Assembly (NCBI GenBank): GCA_002366835.1
Contig: DFBZ01000087.1
Coordinates: forward strand, 1-5,082
Source: Gammaproteobacteria bacterium UBA3067
GTDB lineage: Bacteria > Pseudomonadota > Gammaproteobacteria > Pseudomonadales > UBA3067
Direction: 5' to 3'
Length of the DNA stretch: 5,082 nucleotides
Shown: one piece after another, positions 1-5,082 of the stretch
How positions within the stretch are numbered: the stretch's first letter is position 1
Layout: every line of letters starts with the position of its first letter
The notes under the pieces: model-generated
What the model was told of the DNA's origin: nothing
What the model saw: the letters and a program-made list of their open reading frames with translations, nothing else
The model's database searches: none
Position numbers and translations under genes: made by a program

Positions 1-49
1 TTAGTAACTATAAATCCGCCATTTTGTCTAAGGCATCACCGGTTATGCT
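1..49. other. Unassigned sequence abutting truncated flhB
   Basis: In the frame that gives the FlhB reading downstream, this stretch contains stops at 2-4 (TAG), 5-7 (TAA), 11-13 (TAA) and 29-31 (TAA), so it cannot be FlhB coding sequence as it stands. The other two + frames give no FlhB-like residues either. On the minus strand it reads as a plausible protein C-terminus, TGDALDKMADL followed by a stop whose + strand bases are 8-10. It could be the tail of another gene joined here by rearrangement, the edge of an inserted element, or a chimeric contig end. No terminal inverted repeat or target duplication is visible, but too little sequence is present to judge. Confidence 0.4.
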
Positions 50-268
50 GTGGTTATTGTAGAAGCACCACCTTTGGCAAGGGCGGTGTATCATACGGCG
101 GCTATCGGGCATGAAATTCATGAAGATTTGTATGTCTCCGTTGCGCAGGTTCTGGCTTATGTGTATCAGTTGAATATGTATACCAATGGCGAAGGCCCGC
201 TGCCGGACCAAGTTGTTGATTTTGATATTCCCAATGATATGCAGTTTGATGAAGAGGGGAATGTATAA
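50..268 (+). pseudogene. flhB: flhB 3' fragment (C-terminal part of flagellar export switch protein FlhB)
   Basis: FlhB is an inner-membrane component of the flagellar type III export gate; its autocleaved cytoplasmic domain switches export from rod/hook to filament substrates. Only the last 72 or so residues are here: VVIVEAPPLARAVYH, then LYVSVAQVLAYVYQL, both hallmarks of the FlhB/YscU C-terminal domain, then a 30-residue acidic tail ending at TAA 266-268. The NPTH cleavage site and the four membrane helices, which lie further upstream in the family, are absent. The codon at 50 is GTG but is an ordinary internal valine, not a believable start, as no ribosome site precedes it. Upstream in frame is a stop at 29-31, with about three codons more than expected between the EAPPLAR block and the usual KIR-type helix. 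I therefore call it a 5'-truncated remnant; the alternative is an intact flhB corrupted by an assembly join near position 45. Confidence 0.75.
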
Positions 269-330
269 GGGCGCTTCTCAATAATTTATAATTAATCAGA
301 CCTAGTTTGATTTTCTCGTTTTGATTTTTT

Positions 331-346
331 AGGCAGAATAATTGCA
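331..346 (+). promoter_or_regulatory. Sigma-54 (-24/-12) promoter candidate for flhA
   Basis: The sequence AGGCAGAATAATTGCA has the invariant GG at 332-333 and GC at 344-345 separated by exactly 10 bases, with the TTGCA -12 block intact; the -24 block departs from consensus TGGCAC at two positions (A for T, G for C). Transcription would start near 357, leaving a leader of about 63 bases before flhA. Sigma-54 with a FleQ/FlrC-type activator is known to drive flhA transcription in Pseudomonas and Vibrio. No activator binding site was recognised with confidence in the AT-rich stretch upstream (269-330). Confidence 0.65.
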
Positions 347-357
347 GTACTACATCT

Positions 358-364
358 GGAGGTG
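358..364 (+). other. Orphan Shine-Dalgarno-like sequence in flhA leader
   Basis: GGAGGTG is a near-perfect complement to the 16S rRNA 3' end, but no ATG, GTG or TTG follows at a usable distance. It lies at the predicted transcript 5' end, 56 bases before the flhA start. It may be chance, a ribosome standby site, or a relic. The flhA start itself has a weaker site. Confidence 0.3.
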
Positions 365-402
365 CTTTTTCTATAAAGCGTCAAAAAAATATCCAATTTC
401 CG

Positions 403-408
403 GGTGAG
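403..408 (+). promoter_or_regulatory. flhA ribosome binding site (weak)
   Basis: GGTGAG matches the GGTGA end of the extended anti-Shine-Dalgarno complement and lies 11 bases before ATG 420. An in-frame TAA at 411-413 rules out any earlier flhA start, so this weak site must serve the ATG at 420. Confidence 0.5.
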
Positions 409-419
409 AATAAAGTTGT

Positions 420-2531
420 ATGGCAATAGCTGCAGAGGAAGTTAAAAGGGGCATAGCTACAGGCTTGGGTGCGCCACTGCTCCTTGTCATCATGCTTGGC
501 ATGATGATGTTGCCTGTTCCACCTGTTTTTCTCGATTTCTTTTTTACCTTTAATATTGCGCTCGCTCTCGTTGTTCTCCTTGTTACGGTTTATACCCTGC
601 GGCCGCTTGAGTTTGCTGTTTTCCCCACAATTTTGCTTGTCGCTACCTTGCTTCGTCTCGCCCTAAATGTTGCCTCCACCCGTGTTGTTTTGATGTATGG
701 ACACGAAGGCGGTGCTGCTGCCGGTAAAGTTATTGAGGCCTTTGGTAATGTCGTCATCGGCGGCAATTTCGCGGTGGGTATCGTGGTATTTGCCATTTTG
801 ATGATTATTAACTTCGTCGTTGTAACCAAGGGCGCAGGCCGTATTTCAGAAGTGACCGCGCGTTTTACTCTGGACGCCATGCCCGGTAAACAGATGGCAA
901 TCGATGCAGATTTAAACGCGGGGCTTATTGATCAGGAGGAGGCGAAGCAGCGCCGTACTGATGTGTCGGAAGAAGCCGACTTTTACGGTTCGATGGATGG
1001 TGCCAGTAAGTTTGTGCGGGGAGACGCGATTGCCGGTATTTTAATTTTGGTGATTAATATTATTGGCGGTTTAGTCATCGGAATGGTGCAGCATGATTTA
1101 GAGTTTTCAGATGCCATAGAAAAATATGCGCTACTAACCATTGGCGACGGCCTTGTTGCACAAATACCTTCGCTTCTATTGTCGACCGCCGCTGCTATTA
1201 TTGTGACGCGTGCATCCGGCTCCAGCGAAATGGGTGCCCAAATTTCGTCACAAATGTTTAGCAGCCCAAAAGCCGTTTATGTTGCTGCCGGTATTTTGGC
1301 GATCATTGGTATTGTTCCCGGTATGCCGCATTTCGCCTTCCTTTCCCTTGCAGGTTTGGTGGGGGGGGGCGCTTATCTTTACCGTAAAGATCAGTTGAGT
1401 GATAAAGAAGAGCAATTAGCGACAGAAGAACAAGTTACCGAACAGGAAGCATCGGGGCAGCAAGAGTTAAAAGAACTGGGCTGGGAAGATGTTCAGCCGG
1501 TGGATATGCTGGGTTTGGAAGTGGGTTACCGCATGATTCCCATGGTGGATAGCAACCAGGGCGGGGCCTTATTAAGCCGTATAAAAGGCGTTAGGAAAAA
1601 ACTTTCTCAGGAACTTGGTTTTCTCGTTCCCTCGGTTCATATCCGCGATAATCTCGACTTATTACCCAATGCCTACCGCATTACCATGATGGGCGTGACC
1701 ATTGGTGAGGCGGAGATTCATCCGAATATGGAGCTGGCTATTAATCCTGGTCAGGTTTTTGGCGTCTTAAAAGGCATCGAGTGCAAAGACCCCTCGTTTG
1801 GTTTAGATGCGGTATGGGTTGAGCCAAGTCAGCGTGAGCAAGCTCAAACACTCGGCTATACCGTTGTGGATGCAAGCACAGTGGTGGCAACGCATATCAA
1901 TCAGGTGATGAAAACCCACTCTCACGAGATTCTTGGGCACGAAGAAGTGCAACAGCTATTGGACCAGCTTTCCAAAACCTCTCCTAAATTGGTGGAGTCT
2001 CTGGTGCCAAAACTTATCCCCTTAAGCAAGCTGTTAAAGGTGCTGCAAGCACTGCTGATGGAGGATGTGCCCATACGCGATATGCGGACAATCGCCGAAG
2101 CTTTGGCGGAGGAAGCAACTAAGAGTCAAGAGACCGACTCTTTGATTGCGGCGGCCCGTGTCGCCTTGCAGCGATTAATTATCCAGAATATCAACGGGGT
2201 AGAGCCAGAATTACCTGTTATTACGTTGACGCCAAACTTGGAACAAATGTTGCTGCAGTCAGTACAGGTTGCAAAACAATCTGGTGGTACTGAAAGTGAT
2301 GCCGTACTTGAGCCAGGGTTAGCAGAACAGCTACAAACATCCCTGGGGGCGGCGTCGCAAAAATTGGAAATGGAAGGCAAGCCAGCGATTCTTATTGTTA
2401 GCGCTGGCGTTAGACCGATGTTAGCGCGCTTTGTACGTTACACGCTTCCAAATATGCATGTGCTTTCTTACTACGAGATTCCGAATGATAAACAGGTCAG
2501 CATCGTTTCGACGGTGGGTGATCAAGAGTGA
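420..2531 (+). CDS. flhA: Flagellar biosynthesis protein FlhA (type III export gate, FHIPEP family)
   Basis: FlhA forms the nonameric ring of the flagellar export gate, couples proton flow to export and docks chaperone-substrate complexes. The 703 residues match the family length (about 690-710). Residues 1-320 hold about eight hydrophobic helices (roughly 15-35, 41-60, 65-88, 108-136, 204-224, 239-262, 285-301, 303-320). The FHIPEP signature lies at 141-168 (GRISEVTARF, then LDAMPGKQMAIDADLNAG), with R141 and R148 preserved. D202 in FVRGDAIAG corresponds to the Asp of Salmonella FlhA (D208) implicated in proton-driven export. An acidic Glu/Gln-rich linker (about 325-355) leads into the soluble docking domain (about 360-690), beginning LGLEVGYRMIPMVD. 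The start is fixed by the in-frame stop at 411-413. Expression is probably from the sigma-54 candidate at 331-346. Codons 314-317 contain a G9 run. No key residue appears to be missing, and I am very sure of the identity. Confidence 0.98.
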   Translation: MAIAAEEVKRGIATGLGAPLLLVIMLGMMMLPVPPVFLDFFFTFNIALALVVLLVTVYTLRPLEFAVFPTILLVATLLRLALNVASTRVVLMYGHEGGAAAGKVIEAFGNVVIGGNFAVGIVVFAILMIINFVVVTKGAGRISEVTARFTLDAMPGKQMAIDADLNAGLIDQEEAKQRRTDVSEEADFYGSMDGASKFVRGDAIAGILILVINIIGGLVIGMVQHDLEFSDAIEKYALLTIGDGLVAQIPSLLLSTAAAIIVTRASGSSEMGAQISSQMFSSPKAVYVAAGILAIIGIVPGMPHFAFLSLAGLVGGGAYLYRKDQLSDKEEQLATEEQVTEQEASGQQELKELGWEDVQPVDMLGLEVGYRMIPMVDSNQGGALLSRIKGVRKKLSQELGFLVPSVHIRDNLDLLPNAYRITMMGVTIGEAEIHPNMELAINPGQVFGVLKGIECKDPSFGLDAVWVEPSQREQAQTLGYTVVDASTVVATHINQVMKTHSHEILGHEEVQQLLDQLSKTSPKLVESLVPKLIPLSKLLKVLQALLMEDVPIRDMRTIAEALAEEATKSQETDSLIAAARVALQRLIIQNINGVEPELPVITLTPNLEQMLLQSVQVAKQSGGTESDAVLEPGLAEQLQTSLGAASQKLEMEGKPAILIVSAGVRPMLARFVRYTLPNMHVLSYYEIPNDKQVSIVSTVGDQE
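1361..1369 (+). repeat. G9 homopolymer tract inside flhA
   Basis: Nine consecutive G span the third base of the Val314 codon through Gly315-Gly317, at the end of the last membrane helix. The encoded GLVGGGAYL is plausible and the frame is intact at nine. Losing one G brings in a stop ending at 1398; gaining one G brings in TAA at 1385-1387. Either change would remove the whole cytoplasmic docking domain. Confidence 0.9.
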
Positions 2532-2549
2532 CTCGAATAACGAGCACTC
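2526..2549 (+). promoter_or_regulatory. Stem-loop overlapping the flhA stop codon
   Basis: GAGTG (2526-2530) and CTCG (2532-2535) pair with CGAG (2541-2544) and CACTC (2545-2549), giving nine base pairs with a single bulged A (2531) and loop AATAA. The flhA TGA (2529-2531) lies inside the 5' arm. No T run follows, so it is not an intrinsic terminator. It could be an mRNA stability or processing element between flhA and flhF. Confidence 0.5.
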
Positions 2550-2560
2550 TGAAATTGTGA

Positions 2561-2579
2561 AAAGAGCCAGTGGCTCTTT
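2561..2579 (+). terminator. Attenuator-like hairpin just before the flhF ribosome site
   Basis: AAAGAGCC (2561-2568) and GGCTCTTT (2572-2579) form a perfect 8-bp stem with loop AGT. An A precedes the 5' arm, and the 3' side runs into TTTGTTG, so it has the build of a short intrinsic terminator with an imperfect U tract. Since flhF follows directly and no promoter for it is seen, complete termination is unlikely. Partial attenuation, or reduced access to the ribosome site four bases downstream, is the likelier effect. Confidence 0.5.
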
Positions 2580-2582
2580 GTT

Positions 2583-2588
2583 GAGGTG
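2583..2588 (+). promoter_or_regulatory. flhF ribosome binding site
   Basis: GAGGTG is a strong site. It is 5 bases from the first ATG (2594) and 8 bases from the second (2597), so spacing slightly favours the second. Family N-termini such as MQVKRFFA have the same length as MMQKTFFA, which favours the first. The two differ by one residue. Confidence 0.7.
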
Positions 2589-2593
2589 GCAGA

Positions 2594-4141
2594 ATGATGC
2601 AAAAAACCTTTTTCGCTGAAGATATGCGCAAGGCACTTCGTTTGGTCAGAGATGATATGGGCGCAGAGGCGATTATTCTCGCCAATAAGAAGGTGCCGGG
2701 AGGAGTCGAAGTGGCCGCAGCGATAAGTGCTGAGGCTGCCTCCAGTGTTCAGCCCGTGAGGGTGAGTGCGAAAGCGGGCCAATCGGGTGTAGGAAAAACA
2801 CAAGTGATTGCGGATTCTGCTTCATCGGGCCAGAGAACATCTCAACAGGTCGACAAATTAAAAGCACAAAGAGCAATAAAGGAAGCGCAGCAATTAAAAG
2901 CTGTTGCGGGTGAGAACATACAAGCCGTACCCCAAGCCGTAACCCAGGCAGTCGTAAAGGACGAAGAGCGCCCTTCGCGCTCGATTGTCTCCGCCTACGA
3001 TTACTACAATACGAGCAGACCTAGCGAGGTCGTGCCGGAGGAAAAGGCGCATTCTGATATACAGAATAATCTGCCAACCGAGCCAGAAAACCCCTCTGCT
3101 CCGGTGCCAGATGAACTAGACGTGATGGCCGAACGCTATGAGAGCGAGTTATCAGAGGTACGCAAGCAGCTCGAAAGCCTTAAAAGTACGCTTGATAAGT
3201 CCCAGGCCCAGCCGAACCCACAAGTGATACGCCTTAAAGAGCAGGCTTCATTAAAGCTGACGCATCTGGGCTTTAGTTCAGTGGCGAGTGAACATCTTGC
3301 GCAGAAAATGGCCGATGCCGAAAGTGAAGCAGGGGCCTGGAAAAATGCCTTGGCGGCGCTTTCGGAAGATGTCGAATGTCATCAAGATGCTTTTGATGCG
3401 CGCCACGGGTGTTTTAGCTTTATCGGATCACCAGGCGTGGGAAAAACCACCCTCATCACCAAACTTGCAATTGAGCATATAAAAAAATACGGCCGCGATG
3501 ACTTGGTGCTCGTTACACTCGATAACCAGAGGCTTGGTGCCAGTCACCAGATCATCCACTTGGGTGAGCTGTTACAGGTTCCGGTATTTGTTGGCGACAA
3601 AGCAGAGCGCTTGATATCGAAGGTTGAGCAGGCGGGCAGGAATAAAAAAATACTCATTGATACGGCGGGCGTGACAGCAATAGACGATTATTGGCTGGAG
3701 CAGGTGCATTTACTAAAAAAACTCCCCGCGGCGAGCAAAACTATTTTGGTTGTATCCTGCACCCAGCAGTTAGCCGTACTAAATGCCATGGTACAGGATT
3801 ATTTACTTCTTGATGTGAGCGGTGCGGTGCTTACAAAAGCCGATGAGGCCACCAGTATTGCCGAGGCGCTGAGTATTGTGGTGGAAAATAAATTACCCGT
3901 GTGCGCCATCAGCCACAGTCAAAAGACCAGCCTACCGCTTCTTAAGTTATCCGGTGCGGCGATTGTTGATATGTTATTAAACAAGTCGCGGAGATGGAGT
4001 GTGTTAAATGATATTTCCTCCCTTGCGATAAAGGGGGAACATCGTAGCCCAGGCAGCTTGACGCCGAGTGGTGATGCGGAACAAGGGAGTGTCGCTCTAG
4101 CAGAGTCAGAACACGCGCCATTCAATGCCTGCGTGGATTAG
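2594..4141 (+). CDS. flhF: Flagellar placement GTPase FlhF (SRP-type)
   Basis: FlhF is an SRP-family GTPase that recruits early flagellar parts to the cell pole and works against FlhG in setting flagellar site and number. The 515 residues are near the long end for the family. Residues 1-45 are the conserved N-terminal block (FFAEDMRKALRLVRDDMGAEA, then GGVEVAAA). Residues 46-172 look disordered and rich in Ala, Gln and Ser; 173-205 is a likely coiled coil. The NG GTPase domain follows: N-type helices about 210-265, G1 P-loop GSPGVGKTT 278-286, G2 DNQRLGA 310-316 (usual form D[ST]YRIGA), G3 DTAG 356-359, G4 TKAD 414-417. The G5 region reads AISHSQKTSLP (438-448), where family members usually have a NGQ.VPEDL-like motif. 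A charged tail of about 45 residues follows the GTPase core. A second P-loop-like string, GQSGVGKT, lies at 62-69. The start could be ATG 2594 or 2597. The identity is secure; full GTPase function is likely but not assured. Confidence 0.95.
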   Translation: MMQKTFFAEDMRKALRLVRDDMGAEAIILANKKVPGGVEVAAAISAEAASSVQPVRVSAKAGQSGVGKTQVIADSASSGQRTSQQVDKLKAQRAIKEAQQLKAVAGENIQAVPQAVTQAVVKDEERPSRSIVSAYDYYNTSRPSEVVPEEKAHSDIQNNLPTEPENPSAPVPDELDVMAERYESELSEVRKQLESLKSTLDKSQAQPNPQVIRLKEQASLKLTHLGFSSVASEHLAQKMADAESEAGAWKNALAALSEDVECHQDAFDARHGCFSFIGSPGVGKTTLITKLAIEHIKKYGRDDLVLVTLDNQRLGASHQIIHLGELLQVPVFVGDKAERLISKVEQAGRNKKILIDTAGVTAIDDYWLEQVHLLKKLPAASKTILVVSCTQQLAVLNAMVQDYLLLDVSGAVLTKADEATSIAEALSIVVENKLPVCAISHSQKTSLPLLKLSGAAIVDMLLNKSRRWSVLNDISSLAIKGEHRSPGSLTPSGDAEQGSVALAESEHAPFNACVD

Positions 4142-4152
4142 CAAGCCATGCC

Positions 4153-4190
4153 TAAGTACGACAGCTTTATTTGTTTCGTACTTAAATTTT
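4153..4190 (+). terminator. Terminator-like stem-loop after flhF
   Basis: TAAGTACGA (4153-4161) pairs perfectly with TCGTACTTA (4176-4184) around a 14-base loop, followed by AA and TTTT (4187-4190). It begins 11 bases after the flhF stop. The stem is AT-rich, the loop long and the T run short, so it would be a weak intrinsic terminator or an mRNA 3'-end stabiliser. The remaining gap (4191-4274) shows no convincing sigma-54, sigma-28 or sigma-70 promoter; TATAAA at 4219-4224 has no matching -35. Confidence 0.45.
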
Positions 4191-4261
4191 GTAAAAAGCA
4201 CTAAACCAAGCTAGTTTCTATAAATGCAGGGCAGTCCGTAAAAGCACGGGTTGATTCAAAT

Positions 4262-4266
4262 AAGAG
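4262..4266 (+). promoter_or_regulatory. flhG ribosome binding site (weak)
   Basis: AAGAG lies 8 bases before ATG 4275, the only ATG in the right frame between the upstream in-frame stop (TAA 4239-4241) and the conserved N-terminus. A nearby ATG at 4271 is in a different frame. TTG 4251 is a possible but unlikely alternative start. Confidence 0.5.
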
Positions 4267-4274
4267 TAAGATGT

Positions 4275-5082
4275 ATGAGTTTTCACCCAGTACAAGTTAT
4301 TGCTGTTACCGGAGGTAAAGGCGGTGTTGGAAAAACCAGCACCTCCGTTAACCTTGCGATTGCAATGGCGAAAAAAGGGCGCCGGGTCATGTTAATGGAT
4401 GCAGATCTCGGGCTGGCAAATATCGATATTATGTTGGGTATAAAAACAAAACATAATATATCCGATGTATTAAACGGTAGCTGTGATATTCAAGATGTTG
4501 TGGTGGAGGGCCCCTGTGGCATTAAAATAATTCCCGCTTCATCTGGCGTGCATGAAATGGCGATGCTGGGCGCACAAGAACACGGCGGTTTAATTCATGC
4601 CTTTAGTCAATTTGGTGATCAGATTGATGTGTTGGTTATTGATACTGCGGCAGGTATTTCTGACACGGTGGTGAGTTTTGTGCAAGCCGCTCAAGAAGTA
4701 CTGTTGGTGGTTTGTAACGAGCCAGCCTCCATCACGGATGCTTATGCACTGATTAAACTATTAACGTCAGAGCACGATATTTTTCGTTATCATATTCTTG
4801 CTAACCAAGTAAAAAATCTGGTCGAGGCCCGGCAGCTGTTCTCTAAACTCTGTGGCGTCACAGACCGTTTCCTTGATGTGGCCTTGGATTTTATGGGAAT
4901 GGTTCCCTACGACGAACACGTTAAAAAAGCTGTAAAGCGTCAAAAAGCGGTTTCCGATGCTTATCCACGCTGCCAAGCGAGTTTAGCTTACAAGCACTCG
5001 GCAGATAAAATTGATGAGTGGCCTTTACCAACAAGCCCTCGTGGACACCTGGAGTTTTTCGTCGATCAGCTGGCTCTCGGAG
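4275..5082 (+). CDS. flhG: Flagellar number regulator FlhG/FleN (MinD-like ATPase), 3' end outside window
   Basis: FlhG (FleN in Pseudomonas) is a ParA/MinD-family ATPase that restrains flagellar number, in Pseudomonas by antagonising FleQ, and counters FlhF at the pole. The 269 residues seen run off the window end; the family is about 275-280 long, so only some ten residues are missing. The deviant Walker A motif GGKGGVGKT is at 13-21, the Walker A' region MDADLGLAN at 41-49 and Walker B VLVIDTAAG at 119-127, followed by the conserved EPASITDAYALIK (149-161), VTDRFLDVAL (195-204) and the C-terminal WPLPTSPRGHLEFFV (249-263). The start at 4275 gives MSFHPVQVIAVTGG, close to Pseudomonas FleN MHPVQVIAVTGG. 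It lacks the DQAxxLR helix that in Bacillus- and Vibrio-type FlhG stimulates FlhF, and none is encoded in frame upstream. It follows flhF by 133 bases, and fliA would be expected next. Confidence 0.96.
   Translation, partial: MSFHPVQVIAVTGGKGGVGKTSTSVNLAIAMAKKGRRVMLMDADLGLANIDIMLGIKTKHNISDVLNGSCDIQDVVVEGPCGIKIIPASSGVHEMAMLGAQEHGGLIHAFSQFGDQIDVLVIDTAAGISDTVVSFVQAAQEVLLVVCNEPASITDAYALIKLLTSEHDIFRYHILANQVKNLVEARQLFSKLCGVTDRFLDVALDFMGMVPYDEHVKKAVKRQKAVSDAYPRCQASLAYKHSADKIDEWPLPTSPRGHLEFFVDQLALG

Noticed and set aside
281..294. AT-rich inverted repeat (TAATT, TAT, AATTA) upstream of the sigma-54 candidate
   Set aside because: It is too short and AT-rich to assign as an activator or IHF site; it matches no consensus I could apply with confidence.
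364..379. Small hairpin GCTTT / AAAGC in the flhA leader as a terminator
   Set aside because: It has a five-pair AT-rich stem with no T run after it, so it would not terminate transcription and is probably incidental.
590..880. Open frame on the minus strand inside flhA (also 2126-2380 and others)
   Set aside because: These are shadow frames of well-conserved coding sequence, with no ribosome site and no recognisable protein features.
934..942. AGGAGGAGG, a perfect internal Shine-Dalgarno sequence in flhA
   Set aside because: It simply encodes Gln-Glu-Glu in a conserved part of FlhA, and no start codon lies at a suitable distance.
3481..3487. A7 runs in flhF (also 3644-3650) as transcriptional slippage or frameshift sites
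   Set aside because: Such runs are common at Lys-Lys codons, the FlhF frame is intact throughout, and no overlapping frame offers a meaningful product.
4202..4226. Possible sigma-28 or sigma-70 promoter before flhG
   Set aside because: TAAA and TATAAA strings exist, but the GCCGATAA element is missing and no -35 box lies at proper spacing.
4229..4245. Possible sigma-54 promoter before flhG
   Set aside because: The GG and GC dinucleotides there are not separated by 10 bases and no TTGC block is present.

Overview
The window is a section of a flagellar biosynthesis cluster from a polar-flagellated gammaproteobacterium. The evidence is the gene order flhB (3' remnant only), flhA, flhF, flhG/fleN, all on the + strand. 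The FlhG reading resembles Pseudomonas FleN closely: HPVQVIAVTGGKGGVGKT near the start and the WPLP..PRGHLEFFV signature near the end. The moderate G+C and the style of the proteins would fit a marine Cellvibrionales-type relative of Pseudomonas. That placement is inference; nothing in the window fixes the genus.

Layout. Positions 1-49 are unexplained sequence that does not continue flhB. From about 50 to 268 runs the C-terminal part of FlhB, with stop codons in its frame just upstream, so flhB is broken, rearranged or sits on an assembly edge. The 151-base gap 269-419 holds a good sigma-54 (-24/-12) promoter candidate for flhA. flhA (420-2531) is complete and carries a run of nine G at 1361-1369. 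A 62-base gap with two tandem stem-loops separates it from flhF (2594-4141, complete). A 133-base gap (4142-4274) with a terminator-like hairpin precedes flhG (4275 to the window end, missing only its last few codons).

How the genes work together. FlhB and FlhA are the two export-gate proteins of the flagellar type III secretion apparatus: FlhA is the large gate and docking subunit, FlhB the substrate-specificity switch. FlhF is an SRP-family GTPase that places the new flagellum at the cell pole. FlhG/FleN is a MinD-like ATPase that limits flagellar number, partly by antagonising the sigma-54 activator FleQ in Pseudomonas-type systems. A sigma-54 promoter ahead of flhA would close that regulatory loop.

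This is mainly a well-known gene set, and I see no new system in it. The points worth a second look are the disrupted flhB start, the G9 tract in flhA as a possible phase-variation or slippage site, the hairpins in both intergenic gaps, and the unusual FlhF (extra P-loop-like motif, altered G5 region).
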